A stretch of DNA of 64,000 nt from an uncultured Aquimarina sp. (GCF_947495315.1 NZ_CANLYD010000002.1:481812-545811); one strand, 5' to 3'. Shown: positions 28,662-37,350, counted from the stretch's first letter. Numbers and translations are program-made. Notes: generated from the sequence alone by a model not told the origin.

Positions 28662-28954
28662 TATTGTAAGGTTTTATGAGTTGTTATATACTTACTCTTT
28701 TGTAAGGCTTTTCAGTTTCCACCTTTTCTAAATTTAGATAGGACGAAATTATAAGTAGAAGTATTGATGAATGTCCGATAATTTTGAAATTCAAAGATTT
28801 CGGACTGATTTTGGGTGATTCACCCTATTATGGATAGGGTTAAAAACTGTGATTTTGAAAGTTCTATTATAGAAAGGAGAGAATAAAGGTTGTTTTTTAA
28901 CTATTTATTATCTGTTTTTGGATAAGATAGCTTTTTCAATACGTATTTTTCCAC
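28662..28954. other. Gene-free region between the lipoprotein gene and feoA
   Basis: About 300 bp without a gene. It holds two overlapping hairpins at 28813-28840 (see separate entry) and the feoA -7 box at its right end. Nothing else was recognised. Confidence 0.6.
28813..28840. promoter_or_regulatory. Two overlapping, mutually exclusive hairpins
   Basis: GGGTG-ATT-CACCC (28813-28825) shares its right arm with ACCCTAT-TATGG-ATAGGGT (28822-28840). Only one can form at a time. It could be part of a leader or a terminator remnant; function unknown. Confidence 0.35.
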
Positions 28955-28962
28955 TACTTTTG
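28955..28962 (+). promoter_or_regulatory. -7 promoter box for the feo operon
   Basis: TACTTTTG, exact TAnnTTTG. It predicts transcription starting about 28968, which is after the TTG at 28965 and argues for the downstream feoA start at 28992. Confidence 0.5.
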
Positions 28963-28991
28963 CCTTGTTTAAAATTAATCTAAATAAACAC

Positions 28992-29219
28992 TTGAAAATA
29001 ACTATTGCAAATCTCAAACGGGGTCAGCGTGCGTTGATTAAGGAAATAACTTCGGATATTATCCCTCTTAAGCTATTAGAAATGGGATGTCTGCCAGGTA
29101 ATGAAGTGCAGTTGTTGCAGACAGCACCGTTTCAATGTCCCATGTACCTTACTATCAATGGTAGTCATCTTGCCATTCGTAAAGAAATTGCTTCACAGAT
29201 TGAGATTGAAATTATTTAA
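28992..29219 (+). CDS. feoA: FeoA ferrous iron transport protein
   Basis: A small SH3-like cytoplasmic partner of FeoB. No ATG exists; two TTG codons are possible (28965 and 28992). I chose 28992 because it gives the usual 75-aa size and lies after the predicted transcription start. The core LLEMGCLPGNEVQLL and INGSHLAIRKEIA are typical of FeoA. It sits 14 bp before feoB in the same operon. Confidence 0.9.
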   Translation: MKITIANLKRGQRALIKEITSDIIPLKLLEMGCLPGNEVQLLQTAPFQCPMYLTINGSHLAIRKEIASQIEIEII

Positions 29220-29233
29220 CAGGATTACTTTTT

Positions 29234-31330
29234 ATGACCAAGCAGATTAAAGTTTCACTTATCGGAAACCCAAATACAGGTAAAACATCTGTTTTTAATT
29301 TGCTAACAGGATTAAACCAGCAAGTCGGTAACTATCCTGGGATTACAGTAGAAAAGAAAGAAGGGGTTTGTAAATTACCTCGTGGAGTAAAAGCTCATAT
29401 ACTGGATTTGCCAGGAACATATAGCCTTAATGCATCCTCATTAGATGAAAATGTTGTCATAGAAATTCTTCTGAATAAAAAAGATAAAGATTTTCCGGAT
29501 GTGGCTATTGTAGTTAGTGATGTAGAAAATCTTAAAAGAAATTTACTGCTTTTTACACAAATAAAAGATTTAGAGATCCCCACCATTTTAGTCATTAATA
29601 TGGCAGATCGTATGAAGAGAAAAGGAATTTCATTAGATATTCCTCTACTCGAGAAAGAATTAAATACCAAAATAGCCTTGGTAAGTGCCAGAAAAAATCA
29701 AGGTATTGATGAACTTAAAAAACTAATTCTTTCTTATACTTCTTTGCCAACCAAACCGTGTGTTAATGCATTAACTTTTGATCCTGAATATTTTGACAGA
29801 CTTAAGAAGGCATTTCCTAATCAATCACTTTATAAACTTTGGTTGGTAATTACACAAGACGTAAACTTCAGAAAAATTGATAAGCAGAAGCCTTCAGTAG
29901 CGCCTGATTTTGAGATTAAATCCGAGAGTGAACTGAAGCGATTTCAACAAAAAGAGACTATTAAAAGGTATCAATTTATTAATGGAGTTCTTAAAAAAGG
30001 CTTAGTCGTTGATGAAAAGGCAGCAACAGGAATGCGTGCTAAGCTGGATAGAGTGTTAACTCATAAATTCTGGGGGTATTTTATCTTCTTTGCCATATTG
30101 CTATTAATCTTTCAGGCTATTTATGACTGGTCTTCGTATCCAATGGATTTAATTGATGAAGGATTTGCCTGGTTAAGCGAAGCTGCTAAATCAACATTGC
30201 CATCTGGACCGTTTGTAGATTTAATCACAGAAGGTATCATACCAGGATTAGGAGGAATCGTAATTTTTATTCCGCAAATAGCCTTTTTATTTCTTTTTAT
30301 ATCCATTTTGGAAGAAAGCGGGTATATGAGTCGCGTGGTGTTCCTTATGGATAGGGTAATGCGAAAATTTGGATTAAGCGGAAAAAGTGTAGTTCCTTTA
30401 GTTTCAGGGACAGCCTGTGCAATTCCGGCAGTTATGGCCACCCGAAATATTGAGAACTGGAAAGAACGCCTTATCACGATTTTGGTGGTTCCGTTTACTA
30501 CCTGTTCTGCTAGACTACCCGTATATTTAATAATTATCGCATTAGTTATTCCTGATGAGAAAGTAGGCTGGATATTTAGTTATCAAAGTCTAACACTAAT
30601 GTTATTGTATTTTATTGGTTTTGGAGCAGCCGTTGGGTCTGCTTGGTTATTGAATAAAATGCTTAAGATCAAAAGCAAAAACTATTTTGTTATTGAGATG
30701 CCAGGATATAAAATACCTTTATTTAAAAATGTAGTTATTAATGTGGTCGAAAAAACGAAAGCATTTGTTTTTGGAGCCGGAAAAATAATTTTAGCAATCT
30801 CCATAGTTTTATGGGTTTTAGCAAGTTTTGGCCCCAATGAAAACTTTAATAATGCAGAAGAAATAGTATCCTTAAAGTATCCAGATGTTTCACAGGAAGA
30901 ATTGGATCAAAAAACAGCATCTTATAAACTGGAATATTCATTTATTGGCTATGCAGGTAAGGCTATAGAACCAATTGTAGCTCCTCTTGGGTATGATTGG
31001 AAAATTGGGATCGGAATTATTAGCTCTTTTGCTGCCAGAGAGGTTTTTGTAGGAACACTGGCGACAATTTATAGTGTGGGTAGTGATGAAGAGGAAACCA
31101 TAAAAAACAGAATGGCTGCTGAGATAAGTCCGATAACCGGAGGACCTCTATTTAATTTGGCTAGCGGAATTTCTTTATTGCTATTTTATGCTTTTGCTAT
31201 GCAGTGTATGAGTACCTTAGCTATTGTGAAACGAGAAACGAATAGTTGGAAATGGCCGATGGCACAACTTATATTTATGAGTATCTTAGCATATGGCGCA
31301 GCATTAATAGCATATCAAGTTTTAAAATAA
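29234..31330 (+). CDS. feoB: FeoB ferrous iron transporter
   Basis: A 698-aa inner-membrane Fe(II) importer. The N-terminal GTPase domain has G1 GNPNTGKTS, G3 DLPG (LDLPGTYSL) and G4-like NMAD (VINMADRMK). The C-terminal membrane part has two Gate repeats (GTACAIPAVMATRN and the later AAREVFVGTL). Length is normal. It lies between feoA and a Cys-rich small protein. Confidence 0.97.
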   Translation: MTKQIKVSLIGNPNTGKTSVFNLLTGLNQQVGNYPGITVEKKEGVCKLPRGVKAHILDLPGTYSLNASSLDENVVIEILLNKKDKDFPDVAIVVSDVENLKRNLLLFTQIKDLEIPTILVINMADRMKRKGISLDIPLLEKELNTKIALVSARKNQGIDELKKLILSYTSLPTKPCVNALTFDPEYFDRLKKAFPNQSLYKLWLVITQDVNFRKIDKQKPSVAPDFEIKSESELKRFQQKETIKRYQFINGVLKKGLVVDEKAATGMRAKLDRVLTHKFWGYFIFFAILLLIFQAIYDWSSYPMDLIDEGFAWLSEAAKSTLPSGPFVDLITEGIIPGLGGIVIFIPQIAFLFLFISILEESGYMSRVVFLMDRVMRKFGLSGKSVVPLVSGTACAIPAVMATRNIENWKERLITILVVPFTTCSARLPVYLIIIALVIPDEKVGWIFSYQSLTLMLLYFIGFGAAVGSAWLLNKMLKIKSKNYFVIEMPGYKIPLFKNVVINVVEKTKAFVFGAGKIILAISIVLWVLASFGPNENFNNAEEIVSLKYPDVSQEELDQKTASYKLEYSFIGYAGKAIEPIVAPLGYDWKIGIGIISSFAAREVFVGTLATIYSVGSDEEETIKNRMAAEISPITGGPLFNLASGISLLLFYAFAMQCMSTLAIVKRETNSWKWPMAQLIFMSILAYGAALIAYQVLK

Positions 31331-31370
31331 AAAATATTAGTTTTTTGTATCTTTATTCGACAGATTGAAT

Positions 31371-31523
31371 ATGAATATTCTTATCCAAAACATATTAGTA
31401 CTTATTGTATTTGCAATAGCAATAGGATTTTTGATTAAAAAATTCTTTTGGAAACCTCAGGTTTCTTCTGCAAATAAAAAAACACCTGGTTCTTGTGCTA
31501 AAGGTGGTTGTGGTTGTCACTAA
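31371..31523 (+). CDS. FeoB-associated Cys-rich membrane protein, 50 aa
   Basis: A small ORF with ATG at 31371 and stop at 31521-31523. One N-terminal membrane helix (NILVLIVFAIAIGFLI) is followed by a Lys-rich stretch and a Cys tail GSCAKGGCGCH. This matches the short Cys-rich proteins found next to feoB in many Bacteroidota and Firmicutes (FeoB_associated family). Probably part of the Feo system, perhaps in metal or redox handling; role not proven. Lies 40 bp after feoB. Confidence 0.9.
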   Translation: MNILIQNILVLIVFAIAIGFLIKKFFWKPQVSSANKKTPGSCAKGGCGCH

Positions 31524-31530
31524 TTGAATC

Positions 31531-31752
31531 ATGACAACTATAATTATTTTAATAGCATATTGGTTTGACTATAAGTCAAATAAAAAGCAGTTCATTTCAG
31601 ATCTAAGAGGAGGATCATTATTTCTGCTAGTATTATTTCTTATATTTTCTTTATTATATTTTGTTCTAAATCTAGGAATTCTATATGCGGTTTTAGCGAT
31701 CGGAATTGTGATTCCGGTAAGTTTATTGGTAAAATATCTCATTAAAAAGTAA
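31531..31752 (+). CDS. Small membrane protein, 73 aa, unknown
   Basis: The ATG lies 7 bp after the stop of the Cys-rich protein, so it is probably the last gene of the feo operon. It has a short N-terminal hydrophobic stretch and two strong helices (about 29-68), and ends in basic VKYLIKK. No known family recognised. The stop codon abuts an inverted-repeat element. Confidence 0.7.
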   Translation: MTTIIILIAYWFDYKSNKKQFISDLRGGSLFLLVLFLIFSLLYFVLNLGILYAVLAIGIVIPVSLLVKYLIKK

Positions 31753-31823
31753 TACCAGTTCTGATTTAAAAATATTCAAAATAAAGCAAATTTTAGCGGG
31801 TAATTTTAAGTCAAAAATGGTAT
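31752..31823. repeat. 72-bp inverted-repeat element between convergent genes
   Basis: The 23-bp ends match at 19 of 23 positions as an inverted repeat: 31752-31774 starts ATACCAGTTCTGATTTAAAA, and 31801-31823 ends in AAAATGGTAT. It fills almost the whole gap between two convergent stop codons. The ATACC...GGTAT ends resemble those at 22551-22711. It may double as a weak bidirectional terminator. Confidence 0.55.
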
Positions 31824-31826
31824 AAT

Positions 31827-32750
31827 CTATTTCTTTCGTAACCATTTTAAGGAGCCGTTACTACTAATCAAATAAACACCTGCAAAAATTAAAACACAGC
31901 ATAACAGTTTTGCAACAGTAATATCTCCTTTATATTGACTGTTAACTACAAAATAGGCTATACCAGCAACTAATAACATTGCCACAGCTGGTTGGACATA
32001 TATATAGCTACTAGAAACAGTAGGTTTTACAAATTGTAAGGCAAACATATTCAATAAATATGCTAAAAATGTGGGTCCAATTATCACATAAAATAAGGAT
32101 ATCCAATTAGAAGTTTCGTAGGATCCAAAATCTGTCTCTAGTAATTGATTAATACAAAAAGGGAACATAAAGATAAAACCAAAGAAAAAAGTCCAAACGA
32201 TAACAGTGATAGGTTTATATTTTGCCATTAGTGGTTTTACAAGGACCAAGTAGAAAGCAAATGCTAATGCATTAATTCCTATGAATATATTTCCTTTTAA
32301 GGATCCTGTTCCTAAACCGGAGTTACCTAAATATATGAGCAGAACCGCGCCTCCTCCACCAATACATATACCAATAATCCTTGGTAGTGTTAACGGTTCT
32401 TTTAATAAAAAGTAGCTGATAATGACTGTAAATATGGGCATTGCCGTAACAATAATGGCCGCATCTACAGGAGAAGTCAAACTCAACCCATTCATAGAGA
32501 AGAATTGGTTTGTAGCAACTCCTAATAACCCGCAAAGCAGTAATCTGGGGATATCTTTTTTTTGCACTTGTTCTTTGATAAAAAGCTTTAGGATGAAAAA
32601 CAAGAAGCCAGCCCCACTAATTCTAAGGCAAACTAAAGCGGAAGCTTCTATTTTATCCGGCATTAATCCTTTTGCGATAAGATAATTGGCTCCATAGATC
32701 ATATTAACACATAATAATGCAATATGAGCTTTGGCTTTATTAGAAATCAT
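31827..32750 (-). CDS. DMT-superfamily transporter (EamA family)
   Basis: A 307-aa inner-membrane protein with about ten helices in two EamA repeats (each about five helices; second repeat from about residue 150). Exporters of this family often move amino acids or metabolites, but the substrate cannot be told. Start ATG at 32750. Its upstream region carries the 80-bp tandem repeats. Convergent with the feo operon. Confidence 0.9.
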   Translation of the reverse strand: MISNKAKAHIALLCVNMIYGANYLIAKGLMPDKIEASALVCLRISGAGFLFFILKLFIKEQVQKKDIPRLLLCGLLGVATNQFFSMNGLSLTSPVDAAIIVTAMPIFTVIISYFLLKEPLTLPRIIGICIGGGGAVLLIYLGNSGLGTGSLKGNIFIGINALAFAFYLVLVKPLMAKYKPITVIVWTFFFGFIFMFPFCINQLLETDFGSYETSNWISLFYVIIGPTFLAYLLNMFALQFVKPTVSSSYIYVQPAVAMLLVAGIAYFVVNSQYKGDITVAKLLCCVLIFAGVYLISSNGSLKWLRKK

Positions 32751-32773
32751 CCTGTAAAGTTAATGAAACCCGA

Positions 32774-32995
32774 TTTTAAAAAGTTTGAAAAACACATTTA
32801 AAATGGTTGGTTGAATTAATCCCGTTGAAAAACGGGATCCACCCAGTACTGTGTTTTAAAAAGTTTGAAAACGCATTTAAAATAGTTAGTTGAAGTAATC
32901 TCATTAAAAAACGGGATCCAATCCATATAGTGTGAGAAACCTTATTTTAATTTTTTTAAAAGTATTTAAATAGGCTGTTGAGTTAATCATATCAC
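32774..32995. repeat. Imperfect tandem repeats of about 80 bp
   Basis: Unit 1 (from 32774) and unit 2 (from 32854) are 80 bp apart. Both start TTTTAAAAAGTTTGAAAA and share CATTTAAAAT.GTT.GTTGAA.TAAT and AACGGGATCCA. A more degraded third unit starts near 32945 after an 11-bp insertion. Unit 1 holds a perfect hairpin ATCCCGTT-GAAA-AACGGGAT (32819-32838) that could end transcription from the gene at 33038. No ORF. Confidence 0.65.
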
Positions 32996-33037
32996 AATAA
33001 AATATAAATACTTAAAGTAATATCTAATAACTATTAT

Positions 33038-33460
33038 TTACATAACAATCATCTCCAAATAATAATCAGAAGGATCTGTTTTTTGGTCACCGGATGGATA
33101 TGGACTTAGATTATATCCATAGATAGTTTTATTTCCTGATTTTAAGATTTCTTTGTTGTTGTCTGGTGAAACCCCTTTCGCTCCAACAATCATTAGTTTT
33201 TCTTCTAAAAGAGTATCATTCTCATATATTCCAATGAGAACTTTTGCTTGTCCTTGCCAAACACAGGTAACATTCGTTGGACAACGCGAATCTTCGGTTA
33301 CTTTTATGAATTGTATGCTCTTGGTTTCAAAATTAGCTTTCTTACCTATTTGTAGCTTAGTAATTATTTTGGGAGGTTTTACCTTTTTTGTAGTGTTTTG
33401 AGCTTTTATAAAAAGAGGACTAAAAACTAAAAGTAAATAGATGAATCGTTTCATTATCAT
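33038..33460 (-). CDS. Small secreted protein with a conserved DSRCP...CVW motif
   Basis: A 140-aa protein with a signal peptide (MKRFIYLLLVFSPLFIKAQ; the start may be the second Met, at 33454). The mature part has the motif EDSRCPTNVTCVWQGQ, with two Cys that could form a disulphide. This motif recurs in short secreted proteins of Bacteroidota (from memory) whose function is unknown. It ends in a short beta-rich tail. It lies 12 bp after the acetyltransferase gene on the same strand, so the two may be co-transcribed. Confidence 0.8.
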   Translation of the reverse strand: MIMKRFIYLLLVFSPLFIKAQNTTKKVKPPKIITKLQIGKKANFETKSIQFIKVTEDSRCPTNVTCVWQGQAKVLIGIYENDTLLEEKLMIVGAKGVSPDNNKEILKSGNKTIYGYNLSPYPSGDQKTDPSDYYLEMIVM

Positions 33461-33472
33461 TAAGTGTTTATT

Positions 33473-33985
33473 TTATTCTTGGTTTAATATAAAATATCTA
33501 TGCTCGTCTAGAATTCTACCATTCTTAACAACAGCTTTTTGGAATATCCCTTCTTTGCTATATCCGTTTTTCTCTAATGTTTTCATAGACGCTATGTTAT
33601 GCTCGAATATACCTGAAAAAATTCTAATTAAATTTAATTTTTCAAACCCATATTTGGTAATTAGGGCTACAGCTGTCGTAGCAATTCCATTTCCCCAATA
33701 TGGTTCTCCAATCCAATATCCTATTTCAGCAGATTTTCGGTAAACATCTTCTTGTATTATTAAACTTATTACACCACAAAGTTCGTTTTTAAATTCAATG
33801 CCAAAGCTTTGCTTTGGATTTTGTGCTTGTGTTAGATAAATAAAAGATTCTGCATCATTTTCGTTATAAGGATGTGGAATATAATCCCTTAAATTATTCC
33901 AGATATTTTCATTATTAGCAAGTTTTGCTAGCTGTGATTTATCTGATAATTCTAATCCTCTTATTTTAATCTTTTTATCCTTCAA
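33473..33985 (-). CDS. GNAT acetyltransferase, RimJ/RimL type
   Basis: A 170-aa cytoplasmic N-acetyltransferase. The acetyl-CoA loop is EPYWGNGIATTAV, with RIFSGIFEHNIASMKTLEKNGY typical of the RimJ/RimL branch that modifies protein N-termini or small molecules. The start is TTG at 33985; no ATG is available nearby, so the exact start is uncertain. Confidence 0.88.
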   Translation of the reverse strand: MKDKKIKIRGLELSDKSQLAKLANNENIWNNLRDYIPHPYNENDAESFIYLTQAQNPKQSFGIEFKNELCGVISLIIQEDVYRKSAEIGYWIGEPYWGNGIATTAVALITKYGFEKLNLIRIFSGIFEHNIASMKTLEKNGYSKEGIFQKAVVKNGRILDEHRYFILNQE

Positions 33986-34112
33986 ATTAGTAAATTTATT
34001 GAGAAAATGTGCTTAGACATATATTTTAAATTAAAGATAGATAAAAAACCATACCAAATTATTCAAAATATAATCACTTTCTGTTTTTTACTAATATCTT
34101 TACGTTCAGAAT

Positions 34113-35594
34113 ATGTCAAATAAGAAAGTAATAATTATAGGATCTGGTATTGCGGGACTAGCTGCGGCAATTCGTTTACGTAACCAAAATTTTGATGTAG
34201 AAGTCCATGAAACCAATACGTATCCTGGTGGTAAGTTAACCGAAATCCATAGGGATGGCTATCGTTTCGATTGTGGCCCCTCATTATTTACGATGCCACA
34301 ATTCGTAACTGAGTTATTTACTGATTCTAAGAAAAAAGTTTCAGATTATTTTGAGTATTCAAAGAAAGAAGTGGTTTGCAATTACTTTTATGAAGATGGA
34401 ACTAGATTTTCTGCTTTAGCAGATGCCACAAAATTTGCAAATGAAGCAGAAAAGATATTCGATGTAGACGAAACTGAAATACTTCGATATTTTAAAAATA
34501 GTAAGCTGAAATATGATTTAACGTCATCTCTATTTCTTGAAAAATCCCTACATAAATTGTCTACGTATCTATCTTTTGATACTATAAAAGCGATTACAAG
34601 AATAGGAAATTTGGGAATCAATACTAATTTGCATAATCTTAATAGCAGCAGTTTTAAGGATCCAAAGTTGGTTCAGTTTTTTGATCGATTTGCAACATAT
34701 AATGGATCTTCTCCTTATCTCACTCCAGGAATTATGTCCATGATTCCTCATTTAGAACAGTACTACGGAACATTTTTTCCAAAAGGAGGAATGCATAGTA
34801 TTACCAAAAGTCTTTATCAATTAGCACTTGATCTTGGTGTTACCTTTCATTTTGAATCCAAAGTAGATCAAATCGTTGTAAAAAAGAAAAGAGCAATAGG
34901 AGTTACAATAGGTAATAAGTATTTGGAAGCTGATATCATAATATCAAATATGGATATAGTTCCAACCTATCGGAAACTGCTACCTGATCAGAAACCTCCA
35001 GAAAAAACACTAAAACAACCTAGATCAAGTTCTGCGCTGATTTTTTATTGGGGGATAAAAAAAGAGTTTCCTAAATTGGATTTACATAACATCTTTTTCT
35101 CAAAAAACTATAAAGAAGAGTTCCAGTATATTTTCGAAAAGAAACAAGTTTCTAATGATCCGACAGTTTATATCAATATTACATCTAAAAACGAAGTAAA
35201 TGATGCTCCAGAAGGATGTGAGAACTGGTTCGTAATGATCAATGTTCCTGGTAACGAAGGGCAAAAATGGGATGAAATAATAGATCAATCTAGAAAAAAT
35301 ATTCTGGATAAACTTTCAGGAGTCTTACGCTGTAATATTGAGGAATTAATCCAAACAGAACAAGTTTTGGATCCAAGAAGTATAGAGCGTAACACTCAAT
35401 CATATCAGGGGTCGTTATATGGTTCTAGTAGCAATAATAAATATGCTGCTTTTTTGCGACATCCTAATTTTTCAAAAAGTATTAAGAATCTTTATTTCTG
35501 TGGAGGCAGCGTGCATCCAGGTGGCGGAATTCCATTATGTTTACTGTCTGGAAAAATAGTTTCCGAATTAATCCAGAACGATTTTAAATTCTAA
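34113..35594 (+). CDS. crtD: Carotenoid 3,4-desaturase, CrtD type
   Basis: A 493-aa FAD enzyme of the phytoene desaturase family. N-terminal dinucleotide motif IIIGSGIAGLAAAIRL; C-terminal FAD motif LYFCGGSVHPGGGIPLCLLS. I chose CrtD over CrtI because of the segment GYRFDCGPSLFTMPQFV; flavobacterial CrtI has GPTWYWMPD at this place (from memory). It is followed by cruF after 4 bp and, beyond a toxin pair, by crtY, as in myxol or saproxanthin producers where CrtD acts after 1,2-hydration. A near-consensus -7 box TATCTTTA lies at 34095-34102. Confidence 0.85.
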   Translation: MSNKKVIIIGSGIAGLAAAIRLRNQNFDVEVHETNTYPGGKLTEIHRDGYRFDCGPSLFTMPQFVTELFTDSKKKVSDYFEYSKKEVVCNYFYEDGTRFSALADATKFANEAEKIFDVDETEILRYFKNSKLKYDLTSSLFLEKSLHKLSTYLSFDTIKAITRIGNLGINTNLHNLNSSSFKDPKLVQFFDRFATYNGSSPYLTPGIMSMIPHLEQYYGTFFPKGGMHSITKSLYQLALDLGVTFHFESKVDQIVVKKKRAIGVTIGNKYLEADIIISNMDIVPTYRKLLPDQKPPEKTLKQPRSSSALIFYWGIKKEFPKLDLHNIFFSKNYKEEFQYIFEKKQVSNDPTVYINITSKNEVNDAPEGCENWFVMINVPGNEGQKWDEIIDQSRKNILDKLSGVLRCNIEELIQTEQVLDPRSIERNTQSYQGSLYGSSSNNKYAAFLRHPNFSKSIKNLYFCGGSVHPGGGIPLCLLSGKIVSELIQNDFKF

Positions 35595-35598
35595 AAAC

Positions 35599-36225
35599 AT
35601 GCATCCAGAAAGAAGGTTACTTATTTCTATCATACTGATTTGGTTATTCAATATTTCGGGAATTATAGGGATTCTTATTGGATATCAAGATTGGTTTTTG
35701 CCCTTAACACCCCTTAATTTGTTATTGTATTTAGGGCTGATTATTTGGAATTCTAAATTCAGTAAATTTTTGATTTTAGGGCTATTAATTCCTTTTAGTA
35801 TCGGAATGATTACAGAATATTTAGGGGTGAATTACGGATTGATTTTTGGCAATTATCAATATGGTGAAAACTTAGGGATTAAAATTTTGGGAGTTCCATG
35901 GATTATAGGAGCAAATTGGGCTTTATTGGTTTATTGTACTTCGGCTATTTCAAAAAAAATACATCCTAATGTGTTAGTTTCTTCATTTATTGGAGCAGTG
36001 CTAATGGTTGCTCTGGATGTTATTATTGAAGTTTCCGCACCAAGATTTGATTTTTGGGAGTTTAAGAATGGAGTAGTTCCTTTACAAAACTATGTTGGAT
36101 GGCTGGTTACTGCATTTATAGCACATCTTTTATTTCAAAAAGTTTATAAAATCTTACATTATGGGGTATCGATTCATGTTTTCCTAGCTATATTTATCTT
36201 TTTTACCACATTTTTGTTTGTTTGA
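35599..36225 (+). CDS. cruF: Carotenoid 1,2-hydratase, CruF family
   Basis: A 208-aa membrane protein with about six helices, of the CruF carotenoid-hydratase family. It adds water to the 1,2-double bond of an acyclic end group. Typical segments are ITEYLGVNYGLIFGNYQYG, LGVPWIIGANWALL and ALDVIIEVSAPRFDFWEF. It starts 4 bp after crtD. With CrtD and CrtY it predicts a monocyclic hydroxylated carotenoid of the myxol/saproxanthin kind (inference). Confidence 0.88.
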   Translation: MHPERRLLISIILIWLFNISGIIGILIGYQDWFLPLTPLNLLLYLGLIIWNSKFSKFLILGLLIPFSIGMITEYLGVNYGLIFGNYQYGENLGIKILGVPWIIGANWALLVYCTSAISKKIHPNVLVSSFIGAVLMVALDVIIEVSAPRFDFWEFKNGVVPLQNYVGWLVTAFIAHLLFQKVYKILHYGVSIHVFLAIFIFFTTFLFV

Positions 36226-36315
36226 TTCAAGCATACAAAAATTTAACCCTTTTTTATATGGCCGTTTCGTTTATTTCGATTATTATTGTCTTGCTAATAA
36301 CAAAATATAAACCAA

Positions 36316-36771
36316 ATGGAATCCCTAATTGATATTAGAAAACCATCTAAAGACGAACAATTAGTAGCAAAAGAATCTTACAATGCTCTTGCTGCTGTAT
36401 TAGAAGAGTTAAAATCTGAGAATCCAGAAATTGAAATCGAAGAAACACGGGAAAAAATAAAAATTCCGCTACACGCACTAAAATTATTGGCAAAAGTTTT
36501 AAAAGGACTAAGTCAAGGTAAGCCAGTTTCTATTGTGCCGATGGCGACTGAAATGACTACTCAAGCTGCGGCTGAGTTTTTAGGGTGTTCTAGACCACAT
36601 CTCGTAAAGCTATTGGAAGAAGGTCAAATTAATTTCACGAAAGTTGGAAAGCATAGACGCGTTAAATTTGAAGATATAGTAAACTATAAAAGGAAAATAA
36701 AAGCTAAACAAAAAGGTCTTTTACGAGAAATAATGAAGTCGGACGAGGAATTGGGATTATATGATTCATAG
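36316..36771 (+). CDS. Antitoxin with excisionase-type HTH
   Basis: A 151-aa protein. Residues 1-75 are helical and acidic (probable toxin-neutralising and dimer region). From about 78 there is an excisionase/MerR-like winged helix: MTTQAAAEFLGCSRPHLVKL, then VGKHRRVKFEDIVNY. The stop overlaps the next ORF by 11 bp, typical of a toxin-antitoxin pair. It is predicted to repress its own promoter. The pair sits inside the carotenoid set. Confidence 0.85.
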   Translation: MESLIDIRKPSKDEQLVAKESYNALAAVLEELKSENPEIEIEETREKIKIPLHALKLLAKVLKGLSQGKPVSIVPMATEMTTQAAAEFLGCSRPHLVKLLEEGQINFTKVGKHRRVKFEDIVNYKRKIKAKQKGLLREIMKSDEELGLYDS

Positions 36772-37324
36772 TATTCGATTTACTAGTGTTTTAGATACTA
36801 ATGTAATTTATCCTGTAGAAATTAGAGATCTATTATTTTGGTTTGCTCATCATGATTTATTTACCCCTAAATGGAGCGCACATATTTTCGAAGAATGGGA
36901 GATAGTTATGAGGAGGAAAAATGTTAGTGAGAATGAAATTAAAAAAAGAGTTGAAAGAGCTAATGAAGCATTCCCTGATGCTTTAGTCCATAATTATACA
37001 TCATTAATAGATGGTTTAGAATTGCCAGACCCTAAAGATAAACATGTTCTCGCTGCGGCAATAAAGACAAATGCAAATGTAATCGTAACTAATAATCTAA
37101 AAGATTTTCCCGAAGAATATCTTCAGTCTTTTGGATTAGTGGCTAAGGATGCAGATGATTTTCTAACTGATATTATTGATTTAAATACTAAAGATGCTAT
37201 AAAGGCTTTTCGAGAATTAGTTATTAATAGAAGAAATCCAGATTTGGATGAATATGAGGTTTTGGATATTTTACGAAACCGTAATCTTAAAAATACGGCA
37301 GATTATTTACACTCATTACTCTAA
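36761..37324 (+). CDS. PIN-domain toxin (VapC-like RNase)
   Basis: A 187-aa protein with a PIN nuclease fold. Acidic residues: D12 in VLDTNVIYP, the DPKDKHVLAAAI segment and the VTNNLKDFP strand. Such toxins cleave tRNA or other RNA and are held in check by the partner encoded just upstream, with an 11-bp overlap. The C-terminal extension (about 130-187) is helical. The pair lies between cruF and crtY, with 26 bp to crtY. Confidence 0.87.
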   Translation: MIHSIRFTSVLDTNVIYPVEIRDLLFWFAHHDLFTPKWSAHIFEEWEIVMRRKNVSENEIKKRVERANEAFPDALVHNYTSLIDGLELPDPKDKHVLAAAIKTNANVIVTNNLKDFPEEYLQSFGLVAKDADDFLTDIIDLNTKDAIKAFRELVINRRNPDLDEYEVLDILRNRNLKNTADYLHSLL

Positions 37325-37350
37325 AATTAGCAATCCAAGTATTTCATAAT

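Noticed and set aside
32774..32995. CRISPR array
   Set aside because: Only two good units of 80 bp, no 20-40 bp repeats alternating with unique spacers, and no cas genes.
34113..35594. Phytoene desaturase CrtI
   Set aside because: The segment GPSLFTMPQ and the cruF neighbour fit CrtD better than the flavobacterial CrtI pattern; crtB is not nearby.
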